Assembly: GCA_002320775.1 (NCBI GenBank)
Contig: DCKY01000074.1
Span: forward strand, 1 to 33,353
Source of the DNA: Planctomycetes bacterium UBA1662
GTDB taxonomy: Bacteria; Planctomycetota; UBA8108
Length of the DNA stretch: 33,353 bases
Direction of reading: 5' to 3'
Part shown: positions 16,012 through 25,573 of the stretch, piece by piece
Layout: every line of letters starts with the position of its first letter
Position numbering within the stretch: position 1 is the first letter of the stretch
The notes under the pieces: generated by a model
Seen by the model: only the letters and a program-made list of their open reading frames with translations
What the model was told of the DNA's origin: nothing
The model's database searches: none
Translations under genes and position numbers: made by a program

Positions 16012-16950
16012 ATGAAAATCAGCGCCTGGCTAACCCATCCCGAGATTCCCTGCTTCAACCTCACGAAGAGCCAGGCAGATTCCATCGAAAGGGCCATCGA
16101 TGAAGCTCAGGTTCAAATCTGCCGGGACAGAGATGAATTCATCGATTCTCTCGAAGAAAGCGAGATCGTGCTGGTCTGGACCTTCCTGCAGGAATGGTTT
16201 GACCTGGCCCCCGAGCTCAGATGGATCGTAACCCCCGCGGCTGGCCGCGACTACTTCCAGGTTGAGCCCCCGAATGGAATCCGGATTGACTACTGCAGCT
16301 TCCATGGCGAGATCATCGCCGAAACCGTCATCGGAATGCTGCTGTCTCACTGCCGCGGCCTGCGGGAAACCGAACTCCTGAACAGAGAGAACCCCTGGCC
16401 GAGAAGAGACCTTGCCGGGAAGCTCGTACCACTGCGCGGCTCCCGGCTGACGATTCTCGGCTTCGGCAACATCGGTACCTGGATCGCGAAGCTCGCCAAG
16501 CCCTTCGGCGTTCAGGTGACAGGAATCCGCCGCGAGGAAGGCGCAGCTCCGGAATTCTTTGAGGCTGGAGATGCGGTGCTCGGAGTTGAAAGCCTCGAGG
16601 CCGTCCTGCCAACCACCGACCACCTGGTGCTTGCCCTGCCCTCAGGGGAAGAGACCGACCAACTCATGGATGAACGCCGCCTCGGCCTGCTCCCGGAAAA
16701 CGCGACGATCTCAAATATCGGCCGGGGCAACTCTATTGACGAAGCCGCCCTCGCCGCCGCCCTCAACGATGGGAGCCTGGCCTCGGCCTGGCTCGATGTG
16801 TTCCACAACGAGCCTCTCGAGGAAGACTCTCCCCTGCGTTCGTGCCGCAACGCGTTCATCATGCCCCACTGCTCCGCGGTCTCGCCAAATTACCTGGAGC
16901 TGTTTTGCGAGGAGTTCATCGAGAAATTAAGGGCGAGAGGGAGCCACTAG
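16012..16950 (+). CDS. D-2-hydroxyacid dehydrogenase (NAD-dependent)
   Basis: A 312-aa protein of the family that interconverts 2-hydroxyacids and 2-oxoacids with NAD(P). The Rossmann motif is GFGNIG at 150-155. The catalytic triad is present as R238 (NIGRGNSIDE), E267 (VFHNEPL) and H286 (MPHCSA). The substrate domain at the N-terminus is less conserved, so the actual substrate (phosphoglycerate, hydroxypyruvate, lactate or other) cannot be assigned. A TATGAT -10-like box lies at 15965-15970 about 40 bp before the ATG, but no good -35 was found. The gene converges on the DUF1501 gene with 12 bp between stops. In PVC genomes such genes commonly sit near sugar-degradation genes. Confidence 0.92.
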   Translation: MKISAWLTHPEIPCFNLTKSQADSIERAIDEAQVQICRDRDEFIDSLEESEIVLVWTFLQEWFDLAPELRWIVTPAAGRDYFQVEPPNGIRIDYCSFHGEIIAETVIGMLLSHCRGLRETELLNRENPWPRRDLAGKLVPLRGSRLTILGFGNIGTWIAKLAKPFGVQVTGIRREEGAAPEFFEAGDAVLGVESLEAVLPTTDHLVLALPSGEETDQLMDERRLGLLPENATISNIGRGNSIDEAALAAALNDGSLASAWLDVFHNEPLEEDSPLRSCRNAFIMPHCSAVSPNYLELFCEEFIEKLRARGSH

Positions 16951-16962
16951 CCGGAACCTGTC

Positions 16963-18375
16963 TCAGGCAAGAAGCTCCCTGATCACCCGCCCCTCGACAT
17001 CGGTCAGCCGAAAATCCCGCCCCTGGAATCGGTGCACAAGCCGCCGGTGGTCAAGCCCGAGGCAATGAAGGATCGTGGCGTGGAGATCATGCACATGAAC
17101 CTTATCCTCCGTCGCGAAGTAGCCGTACTCATCGGTCTCCCCGAAGGTAAAGCCCGGCTTGATTCCTCCCCCTGCCATCCAGACGCTGAAACCATGCGGA
17201 TGGTGGTCCCTTCCATAGTTCCTGCCGCCTCCCTGGGCCATTGGAGTCCGGCCGAATTCTCCGCCCCAGACCACCAGCGTCTCATCGAGCAACCCCCGCG
17301 ACTTGAGATCTACCAGTAACGCGGCAGCTCCCTGGTCAACCGCGGCGCACTGGCGTCGATGATCCTTCTCTATCGTCCCGTGCTGGTCCCAGCCTGTGTG
17401 GTAGAGCTGCACGCAGCGAACCCCCTGCTCCACCAGTCTCCTGGCCAGGAGGCAGTTGTTGGAAAAAGACACCTGGCCGGGCTTCGTCCCGTAGAGCTCA
17501 TGCACGCTCTGTGGTTCCTTGCTGATATCCATCAGCCCGGGAACGCTTGACTGCATCCTGTATCCCAGCTCGAAAGCCTCGATCCGGGTCCTGATCTCAG
17601 GGTCGCCAACACGGTCATAATGGCGGCTGTTCATCCAGCCAAGCAGGTCCAACTGCCGGCGGCGAACCCCGGAATCCACACCAGGCGGATTGGACAGAAA
17701 GAGCACGGGATCTCCCTTTGAGCGAAACTGAACACCCTGGTGGCGGCTAGGCAGAAAGCCGCTTCCCCAATAGTTCGTCAGCAATGGCTGAAGCTTGACG
17801 CCGGATACCAGCACCGTGTAGGCGGGAAGATCAGAGTTTTCACTGCCGAGCCCCCAGGATAGCCAGGCTCCCATGGAGGGCTTGCCAAAGGTCACAAAGC
17901 CGGTGTTCATCATGGTCACGGCCGGGTCATGGTTGAAGGTGTCTGTATGAAGAGACCGGACCACCGAGATTTCGTCAGCCACCTTGCTGAGCCTTGGCAG
18001 AAGCTCGGATATAACCGTGCCCGACTTACCGCGCGGGAGCAGCTTGAAAGGGGAGCCCTTCATCTTGGGCTCACCGCTTTTGATCATCGCGAATTCATGG
18101 TTGCCGATGATCTCTTTCGGCATTGGCTTGCCGTCCAGCTTCCGCAGAATCGGCTTGTCATCAAAAAGATCGACGTGCGAAGGGCCGCCTGACATGAAGA
18201 GGCTGATGACCCGCTTGGCGCGCGGAGCGAAATGAGGAGCGCGCGATTGCCTTTTTTCAGCCCCAGCCAGCAGGGATGCCAACGCGGCGGAGGCGGCGAA
18301 GCTGCCGCCTCCGCAAAGAAAACGGCGGCGGGTCAATTCTTCACGGATTGCGACAGCTGCGGGATTCGTGAGCAT
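16963..18375 (-). CDS. DUF1501 family protein, Tat-exported
   Basis: A 470-aa protein of the DUF1501 family, which has an alkaline-phosphatase/sulfatase-like fold and is very abundant in Planctomycetota. The N-terminus contains a twin-arginine type signal (TRRRFL at 15-20, then a hydrophobic Ala-rich core). Family motifs are clear: FMSGGPSHVDLFDDKP, HDPAVTMMNTGF, VWGGEFGRTPMAQ and YGRDHHPHGFSVWMAGGG, then HVHDLHATILHCLG near the end. Conserved Asp and His suggest a metal site like that of the sulfatase fold, but the reaction is not established for the family. These genes usually lie next to a DUF1549/DUF1553 gene on the same strand; here that partner (19841-22999) is separated by one oppositely oriented gene. 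ATG start at 18375. Confidence 0.93.
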   Translation of the reverse strand: MLTNPAAVAIREELTRRRFLCGGGSFAASAALASLLAGAEKRQSRAPHFAPRAKRVISLFMSGGPSHVDLFDDKPILRKLDGKPMPKEIIGNHEFAMIKSGEPKMKGSPFKLLPRGKSGTVISELLPRLSKVADEISVVRSLHTDTFNHDPAVTMMNTGFVTFGKPSMGAWLSWGLGSENSDLPAYTVLVSGVKLQPLLTNYWGSGFLPSRHQGVQFRSKGDPVLFLSNPPGVDSGVRRRQLDLLGWMNSRHYDRVGDPEIRTRIEAFELGYRMQSSVPGLMDISKEPQSVHELYGTKPGQVSFSNNCLLARRLVEQGVRCVQLYHTGWDQHGTIEKDHRRQCAAVDQGAAALLVDLKSRGLLDETLVVWGGEFGRTPMAQGGGRNYGRDHHPHGFSVWMAGGGIKPGFTFGETDEYGYFATEDKVHVHDLHATILHCLGLDHRRLVHRFQGRDFRLTDVEGRVIRELLA

Positions 18376-18522
18376 CGGCGACCTCAGGGCATAGTTCCAA
18401 AGACGAAGGCTCCCGAATAAAGGGGGAAGCAGGAGCTTTCGTTACGCTGCGGAGTGTAGCAAAATAGTAACCAACTGGTGAATGGCATTCGATCTACACC
18501 TTCAAGAAAACGAAAGACCGAC

Positions 18523-19794
18523 ATGAAAAAGAACCACCTGCTGATTTTCTCCGGACTCCTGCTCGCGGCCTTGCTGACCTCGCCCCATGCGGCCGCCTCG
18601 AATTGGCCTTCCTGGCGCGGCCCCAACGGCAATGGAACCAGCCCTGAAAAGAACCTCCCTTCCGAGTGGAGCACGACAAAGAACGTCGCCTGGAAAATCG
18701 ACCTTCCAGGAGCGTCGGGCGCGACCCCCGCCATCTGGGAAAACAAAATCTTCGTCACCTCGGCCTCCGGAAAGGAGCTCGTCCTGCTCTGCATCTCAAC
18801 GGAGGGAAAGGTGCTCTGGAAGAAGCCTCTCGCCAGCGGAAACAAAAAGATTCGCAACGACGAGGGCAACTCAGCGGCTCCCAGCCCGGCAACAGATGGA
18901 AAGCATGTCTGGACCTTCCTCGGAACCGGAGACATGCACTGCTTTGACATGGCAGGTAAGAAGATCTGGGAGAAGAACTTCCAGAAGAGCTATGGCTCGT
19001 TTGACCACTGGCACGGCATGAGCTCCACACCACTGCTGGTCGGTGACACCCTTTACCAGATGTGCCTGCAGATGGAGAATCCCTACATTGTCGCGCTTGA
19101 TAAGCTGACAGGAAAGGAGCGCTGGAAGGTCGCCCGCGAAAGCGATGCCCTGCACGAATCCCGGCATTCCTACGCCTCACCGATCCTCTACCAGGATGGA
19201 GCTGAGAAACAGCTCCTGATCCACGGCGCGGATTACCTGAGCGCTCACAAGCTCGAAGACGGCAAGGAGCTCTGGCGCTGCGGCTCGCTCAACCCCAAGA
19301 AGGGCTACAATAAGTTCCTGCGTTTTGTCGCCTCACCGGCCTGCGAACCGGGCCTGGTGGTGATCCCCTCAGCCAAGAACAAGCCCGTCCTCGGAGTGAA
19401 GCCCGATGGCAAAGGCGACATCAGCGAATCGAAGTCCCAGCTCAGGTGGCGGCGCGGACGCGACACATCCGACGTTCCGACACCGGTCATCCACGATGGA
19501 CTTCTTTATCTCGCGCGGGAAAACGGCGTGATGATCGTCATGGAAGCCATGACTGGAAAGGAGGTCTACCTGCAGCGTGTCCATCGCAATCGCCAGCGAG
19601 CCTCCCCGGTAATAGCCGATGGCAAGCTCTACCTCGCAGCGCGTCATGGCGAGGTCTGTGTGCTCAAGCTCGGACGCGAATTCAAGGTCATCTCTCGCAA
19701 CATCATGGGAGATGGAATCGCCGCCACCCCGGCCATCTCAGGTGGTCGGATCTACCTGCGCACCTACAAGGCGCTCTACGCCATCGGAAAGTGA
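18523..19794 (+). CDS. secreted PQQ-like beta-propeller protein
   Basis: A 423-aa exported protein. The ATG at 18523 starts a signal peptide (KKNHLLIFSGLLLAALL, cleavage after AAA near residue 25); the GTG at 18478 upstream would put a basic tail in front and is rejected. The mature N-terminus has NWPSWRGPNGNG, the hallmark of planctomycetal PQQ-like/BamB-like propellers, followed by repeats with the VAWKIDLPGA, KVLWKKPL, KIWEKNF, ERWKVARE and ELWRCGS type blade motif. It probably forms an eight-bladed propeller; whether it binds PQQ or only shares the fold is unknown. It lies between, and opposite to, the DUF1501 and DUF1549/1553 genes. Its stop is 46 bp from the stop of the latter. Confidence 0.9.
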   Translation: MKKNHLLIFSGLLLAALLTSPHAAASNWPSWRGPNGNGTSPEKNLPSEWSTTKNVAWKIDLPGASGATPAIWENKIFVTSASGKELVLLCISTEGKVLWKKPLASGNKKIRNDEGNSAAPSPATDGKHVWTFLGTGDMHCFDMAGKKIWEKNFQKSYGSFDHWHGMSSTPLLVGDTLYQMCLQMENPYIVALDKLTGKERWKVARESDALHESRHSYASPILYQDGAEKQLLIHGADYLSAHKLEDGKELWRCGSLNPKKGYNKFLRFVASPACEPGLVVIPSAKNKPVLGVKPDGKGDISESKSQLRWRRGRDTSDVPTPVIHDGLLYLARENGVMIVMEAMTGKEVYLQRVHRNRQRASPVIADGKLYLAARHGEVCVLKLGREFKVISRNIMGDGIAATPAISGGRIYLRTYKALYAIGK

Positions 19795-19840
19795 AGCGAG
19801 CCATTGGCTGAAGGTCCGGATCCAGGGTAGCGCTGCCTCC

Positions 19841-22800
19841 CTATTCCCGGGTGATCGCCTCATCCAGGTTCAGCAGGGTGGAGGAGAGAACGGTCCAGGC
19901 GGCCAGCTCCGCGCCCGCGGGAGTATCCCCTGTTCCCGGGTTCACGCTGGCCGCGGCCTGCGGGTCCTCCTTGTAGCGCATAGCCAGGTCTTCCAGCATA
20001 GAGCTGAACGCTGCCAACTCCACGGGCGATGGAAGGCGGGAGATGGCGATGAGGAAGGCCTCCTCGACTCGCTCCTTCAGCCCTTCCGGAACCTCAGTGA
20101 GAATACGAATGGCGAATGCCCGGGCCGCCTCAAAGAAGACAGGATCATTCAGCGTGACAAGAGTCTGGATCGGTGTATTGGTGATGCTCCTCGATACGGT
20201 ACAAACCTGTCGGGTAGGAGCGTCGAGAATCCAGAAGGAAGGATAGAGCGCCATCCTCTTCCAATAGGTATAGAGGCCCCGGCGATACAGATCCCGCCCC
20301 TTGCTTGTCAACCATTTACCGCTATCCTTCTCCTGGCCCTTCTCGCTCCAGTAATCACCCGGCTGAACCGGAAAAACACTGGCTCCACCGATGCGGTGGT
20401 CGAGGAGCCCGGCAGCGCTCAAAGAGAGATCTCGAATCTGCTCCGCCTGGAGTCGGAATCTTGCGGACCGGCCGAGCAGGCTGTTGAAGGGATCCGACTC
20501 CCGGCGGGCCGGGGTGCAGGAAGATGACTGCCGATAGGTTTCCGAGCTGACGATCAGGCGATGGATCCTCTTGAGATCCCAGCCGGAATCAACAAACTCG
20601 CAGGCCAGCCAATCGAGCAGCTCCGGGTGAGTTGGAGCATCTCCTCGAAGGCCGAAATCACCGGTCGTTCGCACCAGGCCATATCCAAAATATCTCTGCC
20701 AGATTCGATTGACTGTCACCCGGGCGACCAGGGGGTTTTCCGCGCCAACAAGCCAGCGCGCGAAGGCCAGCCTGTCTCCTGGCTCGCGAGTTCCGTCGCC
20801 TCGAAACAGCTCCGGGATCCCAGGCTTCACCTCGCTGCCCTTGGCACGAAAATCACCCCTGACATGAATGTGGGTCTTGCGTCTCTCCTTGCCCTCCACC
20901 ATGACCTGGGCGGTAACCTCCGTACCCTTGAGCTTCTTCACGCGAGCTGGAATCGCCGAGAGCTCTGATCGAATCTCCTGGAGCCTCCGATCAACGCTCT
21001 GTGAAAAACCCCTGACCAGCGCCCTCTCCCCCTCATCTCGCAGCTCCACCTGCTTTTTCAACGCTGCGATGACCCTGGCCGGAGGCGCGACCAGACCTTC
21101 CATGCTTCCAAATGCCCTCGAATAAAGTCGAACATCAGCGAGGGCCCCATCGAGGAAGAACTCATCTGGATGCTCAGACTTCGTGTAGCCCGCCCCGATC
21201 GCCAGCCGCCTCGAGCTGACAGCGACCTTGCCGGGGACCTTGTCTACAAGCTTCGCCTTCGAGTCGAGCTCGCCATCGATGAAGAGCCGGAAGGACTTGC
21301 CTGCGTCGAAGACGGCGGCGACATGGTGCCACTTCCCATCGTTGATTGGAAAGCTGGAATGAACCTGTGCTCCACTCCAGGCAGCGGCGCTGGCCGAGAC
21401 CCAGGCGAAGAGATGCCCCGGGCTGCCGTTCTTGTCACCTTCGCCTCCAAGGCCGAAGACGAAGGAGCGCTGACCGGCGACCCAATCGTACTTGGAAACA
21501 ATATCCGCGACAGCTGACCGCGTCCGGACCCAGGCCGCGATGGTAAAACTTCCGGTGAGATCGAGACGTTCATCTTTCCCTGCCTGCAGCGCGCTCCTGC
21601 CATCGAGCTCGATCGCCTGTCCTGAAAGCGAGGCAGGCCCCTGGATCCATTTCGGAACGCCCCCATGCAGCTGAAGCCTGCCGCCAGCACTGGAGACAGC
21701 CTCCAGGGAGCCCGATAGCCTCCAGGCCGCCCGCGCGCCGGGAGCCTTCGAGACCAGCTCCCTGGCCTTCTCCGGATCGACTGAAGTAGCTGAGAGCTCC
21801 TCCAGCCGCCGGGCCTCAAGCCCTCTCAGAAAGTTCTCTCTCGCATACAACGCCTCGAGAGATGCCTGCTGACCCGGCAAGGGGACCTTCATACGCGGAC
21901 CATAGACGCCATAGCCCTCTCCGTAATGGGGAATATTGTTGAAGAGAGCGAAGACCCTGTAGTAGTCGCGCTGGGAGAAGGGGTCGTATTTATGGTCGTG
22001 GCATTCAGCGCATTCCAGGGAGCTCCCCAGCCAGACACGACCTGTGGTGTTGACCCTGTCGACCACGCCCTTGACACGAAACTCTTCCTTGCGCGGGTTG
22101 TTGCCAAGGGCCTGCATGGAGTTGCGGTGAAAACCCGTGGCCACCTTCTGCGAATGGGTTGAACCCGGCAACATATCACCCGCCAGCTGCTCAATCGTGA
22201 ACTGGTCGAAAGGCATATCAGCGTTGAGAGCATCGATAACCCACTGCCTGTAAACCCACATCTCCCGCGGCTTGTCGGCAGCGTAGCCGGTGGTGTCTGA
22301 GTACCTTGCGGCATCCAGCCAGCTCTGCGCCGAGCGCTCACCGAATTGAGGCGATGCCAGCAGGCGATCGATGGCCTTATCCCAGGCGCCCGCGGCGGTA
22401 TCTTCGAGGTATCGACGAACATCCTCCGGCCCAGGAGGCAGGCCTGTCAGATCGATCCAGAGCCTGCGCAGCAACGTCGTCTCACCCGCGGCCGGCGCTG
22501 GCCTCTGCTTCACCCGCTCCAGCCGGGCCAGCACAAAGGCATCGACCGGGTTTCTTATCCAGGCCGCATCCTTTACCTGTGGAAGAGAAGGCCTCACCGG
22601 ATTCCTGTAGGCCCAGTGTTCCTTCCATTCCGCTCCTGAATTCACCCAGGCGCGAAGAACGCTCATCTCAGCTGGATCCAGCTCCAGGCCGGAATCTTTC
22701 GGAGGCATGATTTCCTCCTCATCGCTCGACTCGATCTTCTCGATGAGCAGGCTCTCCCCCGCCTTGCCGGGAGCCACGACCGCTGAGCCCGAGCTTCCCC

Positions 22801-22999
22801 TGCTGAAAATTCCGGCAGCGGTATCAAGCCTCAGCTTCCCCTTTCGCTTGGCCTCGTCCGGGCCATGGCAGGGAAAACACTTTCCAGCCAGGATCGGCCT
22901 GATGTCCTCGAGGAAATCGACAGGGCCAACCCCCTCCCCGCCAACAGCCGGAATGGACAACGCCGCGAAGATGAGACTCAACAGGAGGACCAAGCGCAT
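19841..22999 (-). CDS. DUF1549/DUF1553 (PSD1) protein with cytochrome c motif and LamG insert
   Basis: A 1052-aa exported protein. A signal peptide covers residues 1-21. A planctomycete cytochrome C domain with CFPCH at 41-45 is followed by DUF1549 (about 145-360; WIDLTGLPPG, WLDAARYSDTTGY, FTIEQLAGDMLPG), including a second heme-like motif CAECH at 330-334 in the typical LECAECHDHKYDPF context. A LamG/concanavalin-like domain is inserted at about 424-632 (FTIAAWVRT, WHHVAAVFDAG, RLFIDGELD, ADVRLYSR). DUF1553 fills the rest (RLAFARWLVG, NRIWQRYFG, HPELLDWLA, RQVCTVSRSITNTPIQTL). The LamG insert suggests sugar binding. The family function is unproven, perhaps electron transfer coupled to polymer degradation. 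The minus-strand orientation matches the DUF1501 gene two genes away. Confidence 0.94.
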   Translation of the reverse strand: MRLVLLLSLIFAALSIPAVGGEGVGPVDFLEDIRPILAGKCFPCHGPDEAKRKGKLRLDTAAGIFSRGSSGSAVVAPGKAGESLLIEKIESSDEEEIMPPKDSGLELDPAEMSVLRAWVNSGAEWKEHWAYRNPVRPSLPQVKDAAWIRNPVDAFVLARLERVKQRPAPAAGETTLLRRLWIDLTGLPPGPEDVRRYLEDTAAGAWDKAIDRLLASPQFGERSAQSWLDAARYSDTTGYAADKPREMWVYRQWVIDALNADMPFDQFTIEQLAGDMLPGSTHSQKVATGFHRNSMQALGNNPRKEEFRVKGVVDRVNTTGRVWLGSSLECAECHDHKYDPFSQRDYYRVFALFNNIPHYGEGYGVYGPRMKVPLPGQQASLEALYARENFLRGLEARRLEELSATSVDPEKARELVSKAPGARAAWRLSGSLEAVSSAGGRLQLHGGVPKWIQGPASLSGQAIELDGRSALQAGKDERLDLTGSFTIAAWVRTRSAVADIVSKYDWVAGQRSFVFGLGGEGDKNGSPGHLFAWVSASAAAWSGAQVHSSFPINDGKWHHVAAVFDAGKSFRLFIDGELDSKAKLVDKVPGKVAVSSRRLAIGAGYTKSEHPDEFFLDGALADVRLYSRAFGSMEGLVAPPARVIAALKKQVELRDEGERALVRGFSQSVDRRLQEIRSELSAIPARVKKLKGTEVTAQVMVEGKERRKTHIHVRGDFRAKGSEVKPGIPELFRGDGTREPGDRLAFARWLVGAENPLVARVTVNRIWQRYFGYGLVRTTGDFGLRGDAPTHPELLDWLACEFVDSGWDLKRIHRLIVSSETYRQSSSCTPARRESDPFNSLLGRSARFRLQAEQIRDLSLSAAGLLDHRIGGASVFPVQPGDYWSEKGQEKDSGKWLTSKGRDLYRRGLYTYWKRMALYPSFWILDAPTRQVCTVSRSITNTPIQTLVTLNDPVFFEAARAFAIRILTEVPEGLKERVEEAFLIAISRLPSPVELAAFSSMLEDLAMRYKEDPQAAASVNPGTGDTPAGAELAAWTVLSSTLLNLDEAITRE

Positions 23000-23066
23000 G
23001 GATCCATATTAGCTACAGAACCCCGTTGGAACAATCCCACAGATACAGTTCACTCACGTCGATCCG

Positions 23067-23096
23067 TTAACAACAGCGGCGCTGACCTGCTATGCT
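23067..23096 (+). promoter_or_regulatory. candidate promoter for the small heme protein gene
   Basis: TTAACA (23067-23072, 5 of 6 consensus bases), an 18-bp spacer and TATGCT (23091-23096, 4 of 6) with an extended TGC just before it. It lies in the divergent gap and would start transcription about 25 bp before the ATG at 23129. Confidence 0.45.
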
Positions 23097-23128
23097 TATA
23101 ACCAGCACCAGGCAGAGGTATATGAAAA

Positions 23129-24157
23129 ATGAAAATCTACTGCGTTGCCGGAGCGCTGGCCGCCGCGATCTTTTTTCCAGGTGGCGCTCTACCAGCGGAA
23201 GAACAATTCAACCTGGAGCCTGCCTCACTCACCCAGCTTGAGAAGGCGGTCCGCTCAAGAGGCGACCCGGCCAGGGGCAGGGAGATCTTTCTCGATACCA
23301 GCGATGCGCAGTGTGCCAATTGCCACCGCCTCCAGGGCGTGGGCGGCCATGCCGGACCGGCGCTGGACTCCATCCTGGGAGAGCTCGACATCCGTCAACT
23401 TGCTGAAGCCCTGGTCGCTCCCTCCAGGAAGATCACCGAGGGCTATGACACCTACACCATCGCGACAACAGACGGCAAGATCCTGAGCGGACTGAAGCTC
23501 AAGGACTCAGATAAAGAGGTCCTCCTGCGCGACGGCCTCGGCAAGGATACCGTCATTCAAAAAAAACAGATCGCCAGGATCGAAAAAAGTCCCGTGAGTC
23601 TCATGCCCGCCAGGCTCGTCTCTCGCCTGAGCCGCAAGGACCTCGTCGACCTGATCAGCTTCCTGAAGAATCCCGCCGCGCAGCTCAAGCTGAAGGGTAG
23701 GCTGAGCAGGGCATGGATCACCGGCCCCTTCAGCCGGTCGGTCAGCAGGACCGAGCCGTTTGAGAAGAATCCCGACCCCGCGAAGTTGGCTGTCAGCTCC
23801 TCAGGAAAGCTTCTGCAGTGGAAGCTCATCAATGCCCGTGCCGATGGTCTCATCCAGCTTGCCGGGCCGGCAGCGGTAAAAAAAAGCTCCGCCTATATCC
23901 TCGCCCTGATGCAATCGGACAGGGACCGTGAGGCTGTGTTGTGGCTCGATCACTCTTCAGCACTGCGTCTACTGGTCAACTCGGAAACTGTCTACAGCTC
24001 AAGGGACCCAGCCGCGAACAGCCGCCTTTCGATTCGCCTGCGGAAGGGCTGGAACACCATCCTGTCGAGAGTTTCGAACCCCACCGGCAACTCAACCCTT
24101 GGCCTTCGTTACGAGCCGGCCAGGGGGCTGAGACTCACAGCCGACCGTCAGGAGTGA
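23129..24157 (+). CDS. secreted c-type heme-binding protein (PVC cytochrome module)
   Basis: A 342-aa exported protein. A signal peptide ends near residue 23 (GALPAEE). CANCH at 62-66 binds heme c, and the following block is the PVC heme module also found in the genes at 28285 and 32123: HAGPALDSIL, EGYDTYTIATTDGKILSG, then SLMPARLVSRLSRKDLVDLISFLK at about 156-179. The C-terminal 160 residues have a different, beta-rich character (VLWLDHSSALRLLVN; WNTILSRVSNPTG), resembling a carbohydrate-binding or jelly-roll domain, but it is not recognised. GAGG at 23115-23118 is a good ribosome-binding site. It probably acts as an electron carrier outside the cytoplasm. The next gene downstream is the Gfo/Idh/MocA gene after 118 bp. 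Confidence 0.88.
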   Translation: MKIYCVAGALAAAIFFPGGALPAEEQFNLEPASLTQLEKAVRSRGDPARGREIFLDTSDAQCANCHRLQGVGGHAGPALDSILGELDIRQLAEALVAPSRKITEGYDTYTIATTDGKILSGLKLKDSDKEVLLRDGLGKDTVIQKKQIARIEKSPVSLMPARLVSRLSRKDLVDLISFLKNPAAQLKLKGRLSRAWITGPFSRSVSRTEPFEKNPDPAKLAVSSSGKLLQWKLINARADGLIQLAGPAAVKKSSAYILALMQSDRDREAVLWLDHSSALRLLVNSETVYSSRDPAANSRLSIRLRKGWNTILSRVSNPTGNSTLGLRYEPARGLRLTADRQE

Positions 24158-24275
24158 ATTCCCAGCCGGGAACTCTCAGCTTCCAGAGACTTAGTTGGAC
24201 ACTTCGGCTGCGGTGAATTACCTTGTCTGCAGTCAGAGAGTCAACAAAACGAGATCTTCCACAGGAGCGGAACGA

Positions 24276-25562
24276 ATGAACCAGGGATCAAATCGTCGTG
24301 ATTTTCTCAAAACCAGTTCCCTTGCCGGTTTCGGAATGCTGCTCAGCGGCAGCAGCCTGGTCCACGCAGGCAAGGCCCCAAGCGAAAAACTGAACATCGG
24401 CTGTGTCGGCACCCAGAATCGTGCATCGGCCAATATCGGCGGAGTACGGTCACAGAACATTGTCGCGATCTGTGATACCGACCAGAACTATCTTGAACGC
24501 CGCGGCCGCGACTTCCCGAAGGCGAACAAATACAACGACTATAGGAAGCTCGTTGACCAGAAGGACATCGATGCCATTGTCGTCAGTACGCCGGACCACA
24601 TCCACGCTCCCGCTACCGGCGCCGCGCTTCGTTCCGGACGCCACGCTTATTGTGAAAAGCCCCTATCCCATACGGTCCACGAAGCCCGGGTCATCGCCGG
24701 CCTCGCGAAGAAACACAAAAGAGCCACCCAGTTGGGCACCCAGATCCACGCCGGCAGCAATTATCGCCGTGTGGTCGAGATCATCCAGAGCGGTGCCATT
24801 GGAGACGTGATTGAATCCCACGTCTGGGTTGGAAAGTCCTGGAGCGCTGGAGACCGTCCCGCGCCGGCGCCGACCCCGGCTCACATCCATTTCGATCTCT
24901 GGCTCGGACCCGCTCGCGAGCGCAAATACCACCCCAACCTATTGCCGGCCAACTGGCGCAAGTGGTGGGAGTTCGGCGGCGGCACCCTGGGAGACATGGG
25001 CTGTCACCACATGGACCTGAGCCACTGGGCTCTCAAGCTGCGCCATCCGGTCGCCGCCTCCACCAAGGGTCCCCCGGTTCACGCCGATGGCTGCCCTTCG
25101 GGTCTCCATGTAACCCTGGAGTATCCCGCGCGCGGTAAACTGCCCCCCGTCAAGCTGCACTGGTACGACTCGGGCAAGCACCGCCACCTCTTCAAGAAGC
25201 ACAACCTTCCCAACTGGGGAGACGGAACCCTCTTCGTTGGCACCAAGGGCGTCATGCTCGCGAGCTACGGCGGCTACAAGCTTCTTCCTGAGGCCGACTT
25301 CAAAGGCTACCGCCCGCCAGCAAAATCGATACCGGACTCGATCGGCCACTACAATGAGTGGATCCAGGCCTGCAAGACCGGCAGTCCGACCACCTGCAAC
25401 TTCGACTATTCCGGAGCGCTGACCGAGGCAGTCCTTCTTGGCAACGTCGCCTACAGGGCCGGCAAACGGATCGAATGGGACGGAGAGAAGTGCGAGGTAA
25501 CCAACAGCAAGAAAGCCAACAGCCTGGTTCGTAAAGAATACCGCAAAGGCTGGGAGGTCTGA
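24276..25562 (+). CDS. Gfo/Idh/MocA family oxidoreductase with Tat signal
   Basis: A 428-aa NAD(P)-dependent dehydrogenase of the glucose-fructose oxidoreductase family, which oxidises sugars and cyclitols. The start at 24276 has AGGAG 8 bases upstream and a Tat signal (NRRDFLKTSS at 6-15 and a hydrophobic stretch), so the enzyme is predicted to be exported with its cofactor bound, as for many PVC paralogues. The Rossmann part has IGCVGTQNRASANIGG and the VAICDTD strand end; the EKP motif is at 127-129; GTLGDMGCHHMDLSHW holds the catalytic-region histidines. The upstream TTG at 24195 would put the Tat motif at residue 33 and is rejected. A strong hairpin terminator lies directly after the stop. 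The substrate is not known. Confidence 0.93.
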   Translation: MNQGSNRRDFLKTSSLAGFGMLLSGSSLVHAGKAPSEKLNIGCVGTQNRASANIGGVRSQNIVAICDTDQNYLERRGRDFPKANKYNDYRKLVDQKDIDAIVVSTPDHIHAPATGAALRSGRHAYCEKPLSHTVHEARVIAGLAKKHKRATQLGTQIHAGSNYRRVVEIIQSGAIGDVIESHVWVGKSWSAGDRPAPAPTPAHIHFDLWLGPARERKYHPNLLPANWRKWWEFGGGTLGDMGCHHMDLSHWALKLRHPVAASTKGPPVHADGCPSGLHVTLEYPARGKLPPVKLHWYDSGKHRHLFKKHNLPNWGDGTLFVGTKGVMLASYGGYKLLPEADFKGYRPPAKSIPDSIGHYNEWIQACKTGSPTTCNFDYSGALTEAVLLGNVAYRAGKRIEWDGEKCEVTNSKKANSLVRKEYRKGWEV

Positions 25563-25573
25563 GTCAGCAGAGA

